From Butyricicoccus_A sp963588905 (GTDB taxonomy: Bacteria > Bacillota > Clostridia > Oscillospirales > Butyricicoccaceae): DNA of 64,000 nucleotides. A model generated the notes under the pieces. The model saw only the letters and a list, made by a program, of their open reading frames with translations, was not told the origin of the DNA and searched no databases. Made by a program: the position numbers and the translations under genes. This document shows, one piece after another, positions 1-7,578 of the stretch; position 1 is the stretch's first letter; every line of letters starts with the position of its first letter. The stretch lies in the NCBI GenBank assembly GCA_963588905.1, contig CAVAJF010000002.1:62001-126000 (forward strand). Direction: 5' to 3'.

Positions 1-668
1 CACTGACCCTGAAGGATCAGACCGGCTGCAAGACCATCGTAGTAACCATGGGTCCTCCTCCGGCAGAAGGCATGCTGCGTGAGATCATGGCAATGGGCGT
101 TGACGAAGCAGTACTGGTATCCGGCCGTGAGTTCGGCGGTTCCGATACATTCGCAACCTCTCAGATCCTGGCAGCAGCAATCAACAAGATCGGCGTAGAG
201 GACGACGACATTGTACTGTGCGGCCGTCAGGCAATCGACGGTGATACCGCACAGGTAGGTCCGCAGATCGCAGAGAAGCTGGGTCTGCCGCAGATCACCT
301 ACGCAGCAGACATCAAGGTAGAAGGCCGCGATGTAACTGTAAAGAGAATGCTGGAAGATGGCTACATGACCATCAAGACCCAGACTCCGTGCCTGATTAC
401 CGCAATCAAGGAACTGAACACCCCGCGTTACATGAGCGTAGGCGGTATTTTCGAGACATACAGCAAGCCGATGTCCGTATTTGACTTCAACACTCTGAAG
501 GATGATCCGCTGATCGAGCTGGACACCATCGGCCTGAAGGGTTCTCCGACGAACATCTTCGCATCCTTTACCCCACCGCAGAAGGGACAGGGCGAGATGC
601 TCGAGGGCGCTGACCAGAAGACTGTTGACGTACTGGTTGACAAGCTGCTGGCAAAGCACATCATTTAA
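1..668 (+). CDS. etfB: Electron transfer flavoprotein beta subunit, copy 1 (5' truncated by window)
   Basis: C-terminal part of EtfB, the AMP/FAD-binding small subunit that with EtfA passes electrons to or from butyryl-CoA dehydrogenase in the cytoplasm. The reading frame is open from base 3, and the second copy at 3405 shows that 44 residues plus a partial codon lie outside the window. The visible part has the adenine-nucleotide alpha-hydrolase fold with a VLCGRQAIDGDTAQVGP segment typical of EtfB. It is identical to the corresponding part of the 3405-4205 copy. etfA copy 1 follows after 19 bases with a GAAAGGAG ribosome site, so the two are co-translated. What lies upstream cannot be seen; another bcd gene is possible. 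Confidence 0.95.
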   Translation, partial: LTLKDQTGCKTIVVTMGPPPAEGMLREIMAMGVDEAVLVSGREFGGSDTFATSQILAAAINKIGVEDDDIVLCGRQAIDGDTAQVGPQIAEKLGLPQITYAADIKVEGRDVTVKRMLEDGYMTIKTQTPCLITAIKELNTPRYMSVGGIFETYSKPMSVFDFNTLKDDPLIELDTIGLKGSPTNIFASFTPPQKGQGEMLEGADQKTVDVLVDKLLAKHII

Positions 669-687
669 TTGAAAGGAGAAACAACAA

Positions 688-1806
688 ATGGCTGAGTTTA
701 AGAATTCCGGAGAGAACATGAAGGATTTCAAGGGCGTTTGGGTATTCTGTGAGCAGCGTCAGGGCGAGCTGCAGAGCACCGTCCTTGAGCTGGTATCCGA
801 AGGCCGTAAGCTGGCAGATGATCTGGGCGTAGAGCTGGCAGGTCTGCTGGTAGGCGATCAGGTAGAAGGCCTGGCAAAGGAAATTGGCGCATATGGCGCA
901 GACAAGGTAATTCTGGTAGACGATCCGGCACTGAAGGATTACACCACTGATGCATATGCAGACGTTATCTGCAAGGCAGTCATGGACAAGAAGCCGGAGA
1001 TCGTACTGATTGGCGCAACCAACATTGGTCGTGACCTGGGCCCGCGCTGCGCAGCTAGACTGCACACCGGCCTGACTGCAGACTGCACCCATCTGGATGT
1101 AGATACTGCTAAGTACGCAGACTTCCTGAGAGAAGCATCTACCCTGAATGTAGATCAGATGGTAGAGACCGGTCGTATCAAGATGGACGACCGCAACCTG
1201 AAGATGACCCGTCCGGCATTCGGCGGTCACCTGATGGCAACCATCATTTGCCCGAGATTCCGTCCGCAGATGTCCACTGTACGTCCGGGCGTACTGAAGA
1301 AGGGCGAGTACGACGAAGCTAAGGCAAATGCAGTCGTAGTAGAGAAGTACAATGTAGAGCTGGATCCGATCAAGACGCAGGTAGTTGAGATCGTGAAGGA
1401 AGCAAAGCAGCTGGTAGACCTGATCGGTGCTGACGTTGTCGTATCTGTAGGCCGTGGTATCTCCAAGGACGTAGAGAAGGGCATCAAGCTGGCAGAAGAG
1501 CTGGCAGAAGTACTGGGCGGCGTAGTAGGCGGCTCCCGTGTAGCTATCGACTCTGGCTGGCTGACCGCTGACCATCAGGTAGGTCAGACTGGTAAGACCG
1601 TACATCCGAAGCTGTACATCGCACTGGGTATCTCCGGTGCTATCCAGCACAAGGCTGGTATGCAGGACTCCGAGAACATCATCGCAGTCAACAAGTCCGA
1701 GAGCGCACCGATTTTCGATGTAGCTGACTGGGGCATCTGCGGCGACCTGTTCAAGGTAGTACCGATGATGATCGAGACCATCAAGGCAGCACAGGCTGCA
1801 AAGTAA
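688..1806 (+). CDS. etfA: Electron transfer flavoprotein alpha subunit, copy 1
   Basis: EtfA, 372 residues, the large FAD-binding subunit of the EtfAB heterodimer. The N-terminal alpha-hydrolase-like domain is followed by the C-terminal FAD domain, seen in VSVGRGISKD, the GGSRVAIDSGW segment and the QVGQTGKTVHPKLYIA, GISGAIQH and NKSESAPIF blocks. The ATG at 688 follows AAAGGAG by a normal gap. The first eleven residues precede a second methionine that could also be the start. In Clostridia, Bcd-EtfAB often bifurcates electrons from NADH to crotonyl-CoA and ferredoxin; bifurcation here is inference. The gene is the same at DNA level as the copy at 4225-5343, and its own terminator lies at 1896-1925. 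Confidence 0.97.
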   Translation: MAEFKNSGENMKDFKGVWVFCEQRQGELQSTVLELVSEGRKLADDLGVELAGLLVGDQVEGLAKEIGAYGADKVILVDDPALKDYTTDAYADVICKAVMDKKPEIVLIGATNIGRDLGPRCAARLHTGLTADCTHLDVDTAKYADFLREASTLNVDQMVETGRIKMDDRNLKMTRPAFGGHLMATIICPRFRPQMSTVRPGVLKKGEYDEAKANAVVVEKYNVELDPIKTQVVEIVKEAKQLVDLIGADVVVSVGRGISKDVEKGIKLAEELAEVLGGVVGGSRVAIDSGWLTADHQVGQTGKTVHPKLYIALGISGAIQHKAGMQDSENIIAVNKSESAPIFDVADWGICGDLFKVVPMMIETIKAAQAAK

Positions 1807-1895
1807 TCTGTTTATACAGAAACAGATATAGATATACGCAAAAACACAGGCAAAATCCTTTGCCGTCGGTTAAATTTTGTATTCAGACGAGAGAG

Positions 1896-1925
1896 TCCCT
1901 CCGGATTATTCCGGAGGGATTTTTT
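1896..1925 (+). terminator. Rho-independent terminator of etfBA copy 1
   Basis: Perfect 10-base stem (TCCCTCCGGA / TCCGGAGGGA) with a TTAT loop, followed by six T. It ends the first etfBA transcript and separates it from the bcd promoter. Confidence 0.92.
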
Positions 1926-2130
1926 GTGCAAAAATTTCTGAATCCCAGCAAAATATTGTTATTCGGCTATAAATTAGCAAATGCTTTTGGGCAACTGTTT
2001 GTTTTTGGTAAAAAAAAGCTGGGTTAAATGCTCAAAAAAACGTTATTTCGCTCCAAAAGGCCACAATTTGTGCATTTTGTTAGTAATGTTAGATAAAATT
2101 TTCTTTCGCAACCATTCACGATAAAAAACA

Positions 2131-2159
2131 TTGCACAACAAAATGAAATATGATATACT
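2131..2159 (+). promoter_or_regulatory. Sigma-A type promoter of bcd-etfB-etfA
   Basis: TTGCAC at 2131-2136, 17-base spacer, TATACT at 2154-2159. It lies about 85 bases before the bcd start. No operator or riboswitch is recognised in the leader. Confidence 0.75.
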
Positions 2160-2243
2160 GATTTTGATAAGGTATATGTTAACTTTTTAGTTTCTTTGGG
2201 TGTTATTGAAACACATATTATAGTGAAATTGGAGGAATAAAAC

Positions 2244-3383
2244 ATGGACTTCAACTTGACCAAAGAGCAAGAACTGATTCGGAAGGCTCTCGCAGAGTTC
2301 ACCGAAGAAGAAGTCAAGCCGATTGCAGCTGAGACTGATCGCACCGAGCAGTATCCGGCTGACACCATCGCTAAGCTGTTCCGTTACGGCGTAATGGGCA
2401 TGTGCGTACCGAAGGAGTACGGCGGACCTGGCGCTGATGACATCTCCTCTGCTATCGTAGTAGAAGAGCTGTCCAAGCAGTGCGCTTCCACCGGCGACAT
2501 CGTTGCTACCCACAACGGCCTGTGCTGCGGACCGATCATCAACTTCGGTACCGAAGAGCAGAAGAAGAAGTATCTGCCGCAGCTGGTTAACGGCAAGGTA
2601 GGCGCTTTCGCTCTGACCGAGCCGAACGCTGGTTCCGATGCTTCTAAGGGCACCACTGTTTGCGAAGACAAGGGTGACCACTGGGTAATGAACGGTTCCA
2701 AGATCTTCATCACCAACGGCTATGTAGCTGACATTTTTGTAGTATTCGCAATGACCGACCCGTCCAAGGGCACCAAGGGCATCTCTGCATTCATCGTAGA
2801 GAAGGACTTCCCGGGCTTCTCTGTAGGTCGTCACGAGGAGAAGATGGGCCTGCACGGTTCCCCGACGGCTGAGATCGTATTCGAGGACTGCATCATCCCG
2901 AAGGAAAACCTGCTTGGCAGACTGGGCAAGGGCTTCAACATCGCTATGAACACCCTGGACGGCGGCCGTATCGGCATCGCTGCACAGGCACTGGGCATCG
3001 CTGAGGGCGCTATGAACGAGGCTGTTGAGTACACCAAGGGTCGTGTACAGTTCGGTCGTCCGATCTCCAAGTTCCAGAACACCCAGTTCGTATTTGCTGA
3101 CATGGAAGTTGCTATCAACGCAGCTCGTCTGCTGACCTATTCTGCTGCTGCTGCAAAGGGCGCTGGCAAGCGTTTCACCAAGGACGCTGCTATGGCTAAG
3201 CTGTTTGCTTCTGAGGCTGCTATGAAGATCACCACGCAGGCTGTTCAGCTGTTCGGCGGCTACGGTTACACCCGTGACTACCCGGTTGAGCGCATGATGC
3301 GTGATGCTAAGATCACCGAGCTGTACGAGGGCACCTCTGAAATTCAGAGAGTCGTTATCGCAGGCAACGTACTCGGTAAGTAA
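2244..3383 (+). CDS. bcd: Butyryl-CoA dehydrogenase (short-chain acyl-CoA dehydrogenase)
   Basis: 379 residues, the usual length for the family. It catalyses crotonyl-CoA to butyryl-CoA reduction in butyrate formation, with FAD and with EtfAB as partner. The N-terminal helical domain is followed by the middle beta domain (FALTEPNAGSDAS, HWVMNGSKIFITNG) and the C-terminal helical domain with RVQFGRPISKFQ and QLFGGYGYTRDYPVERMMRD. The catalytic base is the Glu of ELYEGTSEIQ (about residue 362). The ATG follows TTGGAGGAATAAAAC. etfB copy 2 starts 21 bases after the stop, giving a bcd-etfB-etfA operon. Alanine and valine codons differ from etf: bcd prefers GCT where etf uses GCA. Confidence 0.97.
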   Translation: MDFNLTKEQELIRKALAEFTEEEVKPIAAETDRTEQYPADTIAKLFRYGVMGMCVPKEYGGPGADDISSAIVVEELSKQCASTGDIVATHNGLCCGPIINFGTEEQKKKYLPQLVNGKVGAFALTEPNAGSDASKGTTVCEDKGDHWVMNGSKIFITNGYVADIFVVFAMTDPSKGTKGISAFIVEKDFPGFSVGRHEEKMGLHGSPTAEIVFEDCIIPKENLLGRLGKGFNIAMNTLDGGRIGIAAQALGIAEGAMNEAVEYTKGRVQFGRPISKFQNTQFVFADMEVAINAARLLTYSAAAAKGAGKRFTKDAAMAKLFASEAAMKITTQAVQLFGGYGYTRDYPVERMMRDAKITELYEGTSEIQRVVIAGNVLGK

Positions 3384-3404
3384 GAATAGGGAGGATATAG
3401 AATC

Positions 3405-4205
3405 ATGAAAGTTATCGTATGCGTAAAGCAGGTTCCGGATACTTCTGGTAAGGTTGCAGTAAAGCCGGACGGAACGCTGGACCGTGCTTCTATGGCTGCT
3501 ATTATTAACCCGGACGACAAGAACGCAATCGAAGCAGCACTGACCCTGAAGGATCAGACCGGCTGCAAGACCATCGTAGTAACCATGGGTCCTCCTCCGG
3601 CAGAAGGCATGCTGCGTGAGATCATGGCAATGGGCGTTGACGAAGCAGTACTGGTATCCGGCCGTGAGTTCGGCGGTTCCGATACATTCGCAACCTCTCA
3701 GATCCTGGCAGCAGCAATCAACAAGATCGGCGTAGAGGACGACGACATTGTACTGTGCGGCCGTCAGGCAATCGACGGTGATACCGCACAGGTAGGTCCG
3801 CAGATCGCAGAGAAGCTGGGTCTGCCGCAGATCACCTACGCAGCAGACATCAAGGTAGAAGGCCGCGATGTAACTGTAAAGAGAATGCTGGAAGATGGCT
3901 ACATGACCATCAAGACCCAGACTCCGTGCCTGATTACCGCAATCAAGGAACTGAACACCCCGCGTTACATGAGCGTAGGCGGTATTTTCGAGACATACAG
4001 CAAGCCGATGTCCGTATTTGACTTCAACACTCTGAAGGATGATCCGCTGATCGAGCTGGACACCATCGGCCTGAAGGGTTCTCCGACGAACATCTTCGCA
4101 TCCTTTACCCCACCGCAGAAGGGACAGGGCGAGATGCTCGAGGGCGCTGACCAGAAGACTGTTGACGTACTGGTTGACAAGCTGCTGGCAAAGCACATCA
4201 TTTAA
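3405..4205 (+). CDS. etfB: Electron transfer flavoprotein beta subunit, copy 2
   Basis: Complete EtfB of 266 residues, normal length. It begins MKVIVCVKQVPDT, the conserved EtfB N-terminus, and contains the nucleotide-binding region around TMGPPPAEGMLRE and the LCGRQAIDGDTAQVGP block. It forms the EtfAB heterodimer with the next gene and serves Bcd, encoded 21 bases upstream. The start follows AGGGAGGATATAGAATC. Its last 222 residues are identical to the truncated copy at 1-668. It has no terminator of its own and is transcribed with bcd and etfA copy 2. Confidence 0.97.
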   Translation: MKVIVCVKQVPDTSGKVAVKPDGTLDRASMAAIINPDDKNAIEAALTLKDQTGCKTIVVTMGPPPAEGMLREIMAMGVDEAVLVSGREFGGSDTFATSQILAAAINKIGVEDDDIVLCGRQAIDGDTAQVGPQIAEKLGLPQITYAADIKVEGRDVTVKRMLEDGYMTIKTQTPCLITAIKELNTPRYMSVGGIFETYSKPMSVFDFNTLKDDPLIELDTIGLKGSPTNIFASFTPPQKGQGEMLEGADQKTVDVLVDKLLAKHII

Positions 4206-5431
4206 TTGAAAGGAGAAACAACAAATGGCTGAGTTTAAGAATTCCGGAGAGAACATGAAGGATTTCAAGGGCGTTTGGGTATTCTGTGAGCAGCGTCAGG
4301 GCGAGCTGCAGAGCACCGTCCTTGAGCTGGTATCCGAAGGCCGTAAGCTGGCAGATGATCTGGGCGTAGAGCTGGCAGGTCTGCTGGTAGGCGATCAGGT
4401 AGAAGGCCTGGCAAAGGAAATTGGCGCATATGGCGCAGACAAGGTAATTCTGGTAGACGATCCGGCACTGAAGGATTACACCACTGATGCATATGCAGAC
4501 GTTATCTGCAAGGCAGTCATGGACAAGAAGCCGGAGATCGTACTGATTGGCGCAACCAACATTGGTCGTGACCTGGGCCCGCGCTGCGCAGCTAGACTGC
4601 ACACCGGCCTGACTGCAGACTGCACCCATCTGGATGTAGATACTGCTAAGTACGCAGACTTCCTGAGAGAAGCATCTACCCTGAATGTAGATCAGATGGT
4701 AGAGACCGGTCGTATCAAGATGGACGACCGCAACCTGAAGATGACCCGTCCGGCATTCGGCGGTCACCTGATGGCAACCATCATTTGCCCGAGATTCCGT
4801 CCGCAGATGTCCACTGTACGTCCGGGCGTACTGAAGAAGGGCGAGTACGACGAAGCTAAGGCAAATGCAGTCGTAGTAGAGAAGTACAATGTAGAGCTGG
4901 ATCCGATCAAGACGCAGGTAGTTGAGATCGTGAAGGAAGCAAAGCAGCTGGTAGACCTGATCGGTGCTGACGTTGTCGTATCTGTAGGCCGTGGTATCTC
5001 CAAGGACGTAGAGAAGGGCATCAAGCTGGCAGAAGAGCTGGCAGAAGTACTGGGCGGCGTAGTAGGCGGCTCCCGTGTAGCTATCGACTCTGGCTGGCTG
5101 ACCGCTGACCATCAGGTAGGTCAGACTGGTAAGACCGTACATCCGAAGCTGTACATCGCACTGGGTATCTCCGGTGCTATCCAGCACAAGGCTGGTATGC
5201 AGGACTCCGAGAACATCATCGCAGTCAACAAGTCCGAGAGCGCACCGATTTTCGATGTAGCTGACTGGGGCATCTGCGGCGACCTGTTCAAGGTAGTACC
5301 GATGATGATCGAGACCATCAAGGCAGCACAGGCTGCAAAGTAATCTGTTTATACAGAAACAGATATAGATATTCACAAAAACACAGGCAAAATCCTTTGC
5401 CGCCGGTTAAATTTTGTATTCAGACGAGAGA
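3538..5431 (+). repeat. etfBA duplication, unit B
   Basis: Second unit of the etfBA duplication, aligned to unit A at constant offset 3537. The coding part is identical; three substitutions fall in the 3' untranslated stretch, after which the terminators diverge. The distance between units (about 3.5 kb) equals one bcd-etfB-etfA module, so a tandem duplication of the whole module is possible, with a further bcd just left of the window. Confidence 0.92.
4225..5343 (+). CDS. etfA: Electron transfer flavoprotein alpha subunit, copy 2
   Basis: EtfA of 372 residues, identical in sequence to the gene at 688-1806. It carries the FAD-binding C-terminal domain with the RVAIDSGW, GQTGKTVHPKLYIA and GISGAIQHKAGM blocks. 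It is last in the bcd-etfB-etfA operon, begins 19 bases after etfB behind AAAGGAG, and is closed by the hairpin at 5431-5460. A full antisense reading frame of 392 codons crosses the gene; I read it as a by-product of the strong GCA/GTA/CTG codon bias, not a gene. Confidence 0.97.
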   Translation: MAEFKNSGENMKDFKGVWVFCEQRQGELQSTVLELVSEGRKLADDLGVELAGLLVGDQVEGLAKEIGAYGADKVILVDDPALKDYTTDAYADVICKAVMDKKPEIVLIGATNIGRDLGPRCAARLHTGLTADCTHLDVDTAKYADFLREASTLNVDQMVETGRIKMDDRNLKMTRPAFGGHLMATIICPRFRPQMSTVRPGVLKKGEYDEAKANAVVVEKYNVELDPIKTQVVEIVKEAKQLVDLIGADVVVSVGRGISKDVEKGIKLAEELAEVLGGVVGGSRVAIDSGWLTADHQVGQTGKTVHPKLYIALGISGAIQHKAGMQDSENIIAVNKSESAPIFDVADWGICGDLFKVVPMMIETIKAAQAAK

Positions 5432-5460
5432 CGTCCTTCGGAATTCCGGAGGACGTTTTT
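5431..5460 (+). terminator. Terminator of bcd-etfB-etfA copy 2
   Basis: Eleven-base stem (ACGTCCTTCGG / CCGGAGGACGT, one G-T pair), AATT loop, then TTTTT. Its T-run overlaps the stop codon of the convergent ClpP-family gene. Confidence 0.88.
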
Positions 5461-6118
5461 ATTTTGGCGTTTGGCTGTGCAGCCATTCCAAGGCATCGTG
5501 CAGCGTGCCGACAGCATCGCACAGACCCATATCTACGGCTTCCTGCGCGCCGAGAACCGTTCCGACATCGGTTGCCAAAGCGCCGGTTTCCATCATGCGC
5601 CGGTTTAAGTCGTCCTCTTTGACAGAGGAATTGTCCACGATAAAGCGCGTGATGCGTGTCTGGATCTGTCGAAAGTATTCATATGTTTGCGGGGCGCCGA
5701 TAACCGTGCCGCTGATGCGCACAGGATGCAGCATCATGGAGGCGGAGGGCGCAATCAGCGTGCGCTGCGCCGCGACAGCGAGCGGAATGCCAATCGAATG
5801 CCCGCCGCCGAGCACCAGCGAAATCGTCGGCTTGTGCATACCGGCAATCAGCTCTGCGATGGCGAGACCCGCCTCGACATCACCGCCTGCGGTGTTGAGC
5901 AGGATGAGCAGACCGTCAATGTCCGGTGTTTCCTCGATGGCAGCAAGTTGAGGCAAAACATGCTCGTATTTGGTTGTTTTTGTCGATTCCGGTGCTTCTT
6001 GATGCCCTTCAATGGTTCCGATAATTGTAATGCAGTGAATGGTTCCATGCGGGGAATGGGTGGTGACGGAGCCGGTGTCACTCGCTGTCTGCTGTTTTTC
6101 TTCTTTGGTGTCAGCCAT
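5459..6118 (-). CDS. ClpP-family serine protease, TepA-like
   Basis: 219 residues from ATG at 6118; a TTG two codons upstream is possible but sits less well behind the AGAGG ribosome site. The protein has the ClpP/crotonase fold. LLILLNTAGGDVEAGLAIAE gives the oxyanion region, GGGHSIGIPLA carries the likely nucleophile Ser, and MMLHPVR the catalytic His. This GGGHSIG variant of the usual ClpP GxASS motif is characteristic of the TepA (translocation-enhancing protein) group, cytoplasmic peptidases of uncertain substrate. The first 25 residues are polar and probably disordered. It converges on etfA copy 2 with a shared terminator region. Confidence in family is high, in physiological role low. 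Confidence 0.85.
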   Translation of the reverse strand: MADTKEEKQQTASDTGSVTTHSPHGTIHCITIIGTIEGHQEAPESTKTTKYEHVLPQLAAIEETPDIDGLLILLNTAGGDVEAGLAIAELIAGMHKPTISLVLGGGHSIGIPLAVAAQRTLIAPSASMMLHPVRISGTVIGAPQTYEYFRQIQTRITRFIVDNSSVKEDDLNRRMMETGALATDVGTVLGAQEAVDMGLCDAVGTLHDALEWLHSQTPK

Positions 6119-6189
6119 ATACAAAAAACCTCTTTTGTTTGTAAAATTTTATCATGTATCGCATTGACAAAAGATATTTATACGAATAG

Positions 6190-6481
6190 TTATCCACATT
6201 TCCACAGAGTTATCCACAGAAGCGTGTGAAAAACGGTGGAAAACCTTGTGCATTTGTGGATAACGGGCAAGTCAAACACAAAATATCGTGGGTCGCATGG
6301 CAACAACCCCTATATTTGTCGCTTGTTTGGGAAAAATTCCGAATAGCAACCATTTGTCAAAATGACAGTGTACGCTTTGTAATCAAAAAATACTTCACTT
6401 TTTGTGATAATTTGGGGCAAAATATCCCGCTGTAATCATCAGACAACGATAGGTTGCCCGAATCTCGGAAAGTTATGCACA
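6190..6481. promoter_or_regulatory. Cluster of DnaA boxes
   Basis: TTATCCACA at 6190-6198 and again at 6210-6218 (20 bases apart, same phase), the reverse box TGTGGATAA at 6255-6263, and TTATGCACA at 6473-6481, which fits TTATNCACA. Several weaker relatives lie between. Three perfect consensus 9-mers within 75 bases are unlikely by chance. Replication initiator binding is inference. No dnaA, dnaN or rpmH is nearby, so this is more likely an accessory DnaA-binding cluster than the origin itself. Confidence 0.6.
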
Positions 6482-6537
6482 GGCTTGGAAAAAATGCAGG
6501 AAAAAAGCGGATAAACTGTGAAAAAACGGTGCATAGC

Positions 6538-6566
6538 TTGACTTCTGATACCCGGTACGCTATCAT
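6538..6566 (+). promoter_or_regulatory. Promoter of the PspC-domain gene
   Basis: TTGACT at 6538-6543, 17-base spacer, TATCAT at 6561-6566, about 40 bases before the start codon. Confidence 0.65.
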
Positions 6567-6606
6567 AAAATAAACAGATGCAGGAAAAAAAGAAGGAGGT
6601 CATCTC

Positions 6607-6798
6607 ATGGAACCGAAAAAATTATATCGGATTGAGCAGGGAAAAATGCTGTTCGGCGTATGCAATGGCATTGCCGCATATCTGAATATCGACGTCACGG
6701 TCATTCGTTTGCTGACGGTGGCACTCGCCGTGTGCAGCGGAGCGGGAATTCTGTTATATATTCTGGCGTCTATCATTATGCCGGTACGGGAATATTAA
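6607..6798 (+). CDS. Small PspC-domain membrane protein
   Basis: 63 residues, essentially one PspC domain. It begins with a basic stretch (KKLYRIEQGKMLFGVCNGIA), then AAYLNIDVTVIRLL and a hydrophobic segment (VALAVCSGAGILLYILASIIM) that should cross or enter the membrane. PspC proteins take part in envelope stress sensing, but single-domain forms like this are common in Firmicutes and mostly uncharacterised. The ATG has an excellent AAGGAGGT site eight bases upstream. It is monocistronic between two promoters and just downstream of the DnaA-box cluster; no functional link is evident. Confidence 0.85.
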   Translation: MEPKKLYRIEQGKMLFGVCNGIAAYLNIDVTVIRLLTVALAVCSGAGILLYILASIIMPVREY

Positions 6799-6829
6799 CA
6801 ATTATCCGGGACAAATTCACGGCAAGCCC

Positions 6830-6858
6830 TTGTCACTTGCGGGTGGATTTGCTACAAT
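6830..6858 (+). promoter_or_regulatory. Promoter of the cyclophilin gene
   Basis: TTGTCA at 6830-6835, 17-base spacer, TACAAT at 6853-6858; about 107 bases before the start at 6966. Confidence 0.65.
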
Positions 6859-6965
6859 ACTATATAGTATCTATTTGAAAACAGCTGCGAATGCACAGCA
6901 ATTTGCGCGCGTTCGTTCAGCACAAACGCGGGTATTCCGCAGAGAAAAAGGAGACAGTAACTCTC

Positions 6966-7484
6966 ATGACAAATCCTATTGTCACCATTGAAATGGAAGA
7001 TGGCGGCGAGATTCAGATCGAGCTGTACGCCGAAACTGCGCCGAACACGGTAAGAAATTTTGTTAGCCTGGTATCCAAGGGCTTTTATGACGGCACGACA
7101 TTCCATCGCGTGATCCCGGGCTTTATGATTCAGGGCGGCGATCCGGAAGGCACCGGCATGGGCGGTCCGGGATACACGATTCCGGGCGAGTTCGCCATGA
7201 ACGGCTTCCACAACGACCTGAAGCACACCCGCGGCGTTTTGTCGATGGCTCGTGCGATGGATCCGAATTCTGCCGGTTCGCAGTTCTTTATTATGGTAGA
7301 AGATGCGCCGCATCTGGACAACCAGTATGCAGCCTTCGGCCGTGTCATCACCGGCATGGACGTTTGCGACCGCATTGTGGCAACGCGCACCAATTTCCGT
7401 GATATGCCGCTCAAGCCGCAGGTTATGAAGAGCGTGACCGTAGAGACCTTTGGCGAAAGCTTTGATGAGCCGGAGAAGGTTTGA
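6966..7484 (+). CDS. Peptidyl-prolyl cis-trans isomerase, cyclophilin type
   Basis: 172 residues. It accelerates proline isomerisation during protein folding in the cytoplasm; no signal peptide is seen. It shows the cyclophilin core: FYDGTTFHRVIPGFMIQGGD with the catalytic Arg in FHRV, GTGMGGPGY, GVLSMARAMDPNSAGSQFFI and a late HLDNQYAAFGRVITGMD block. The ATG at 6966 is chosen because AAAGGAGA lies about a dozen bases upstream; a reading frame open to 6891 gives an extension without family similarity. A strong terminator follows. Confidence 0.95.
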   Translation: MTNPIVTIEMEDGGEIQIELYAETAPNTVRNFVSLVSKGFYDGTTFHRVIPGFMIQGGDPEGTGMGGPGYTIPGEFAMNGFHNDLKHTRGVLSMARAMDPNSAGSQFFIMVEDAPHLDNQYAAFGRVITGMDVCDRIVATRTNFRDMPLKPQVMKSVTVETFGESFDEPEKV

Positions 7485-7506
7485 TCGGACTGTTTCTGAC
7501 AAGCTG

Positions 7507-7534
7507 AAGACCGCGCTCTGTGCGCGGTCTTTTT
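7507..7534 (+). terminator. Terminator after the cyclophilin gene
   Basis: Stem GACCGCGC / GCGCGGTC with a five-base loop, flanking A and T pairs and five T. Confidence 0.88.
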
Positions 7535-7578
7535 CAGTGGGATAACAAGGAAGATTACAATAATGGAGGTCAAAACTG

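Larger units (their letters stand above)
1..1894 (+). repeat. etfBA duplication, unit A
   Basis: Bases 1-1835 match 3538-5372 without a difference that I can find (constant offset 3537). In the following untranslated stretch three differences appear (1836, 1838, 1866 against 5373, 5375, 5403). Similarity stops at 1894, where the two units carry different terminator hairpins. The left border lies outside the window. Confidence 0.93.
1807..2243. other. 437-base spacer between etfA copy 1 and bcd
   Basis: Holds the copy-1 terminator (1896-1925), an AT-rich stretch with no convincing gene, and the bcd promoter (2131-2159) with a leader of roughly 80 bases. Confidence 0.8.
6119..6606. other. 488-base spacer with DnaA-box cluster
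   Basis: No convincing gene. It contains DnaA-box-like 9-mers on both strands (see the separate entry), a TTGACA hexamer at 6164-6169 without a clear -10 partner, and the promoter of the PspC gene at its right end. Confidence 0.7.

Noticed and set aside
2187..4268. A 693-codon open frame on the minus strand across bcd and etfB, with similar long antisense frames at 661-1650 and 4198-5376
   Set aside because: The frames lie antisense to clearly coding genes with strong GCA/GTA/CTG codon bias, which removes antisense stops. The translations are rich in Leu, Cys and Tyr and show no domain; no ribosome site or promoter serves them.
1..5431. etfBA duplication as an assembly error
   Set aside because: The two units end in different untranslated bases and different terminator hairpins, and bcd with its own promoter lies between them, which an artefactual repeat would not create. 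Long reads would still be decisive.
6190..6481. Chromosomal origin of replication
   Set aside because: DnaA boxes are present, but dnaA, dnaN, recF, gyrB and rpmH are not nearby. I keep it only as a DnaA-box cluster.
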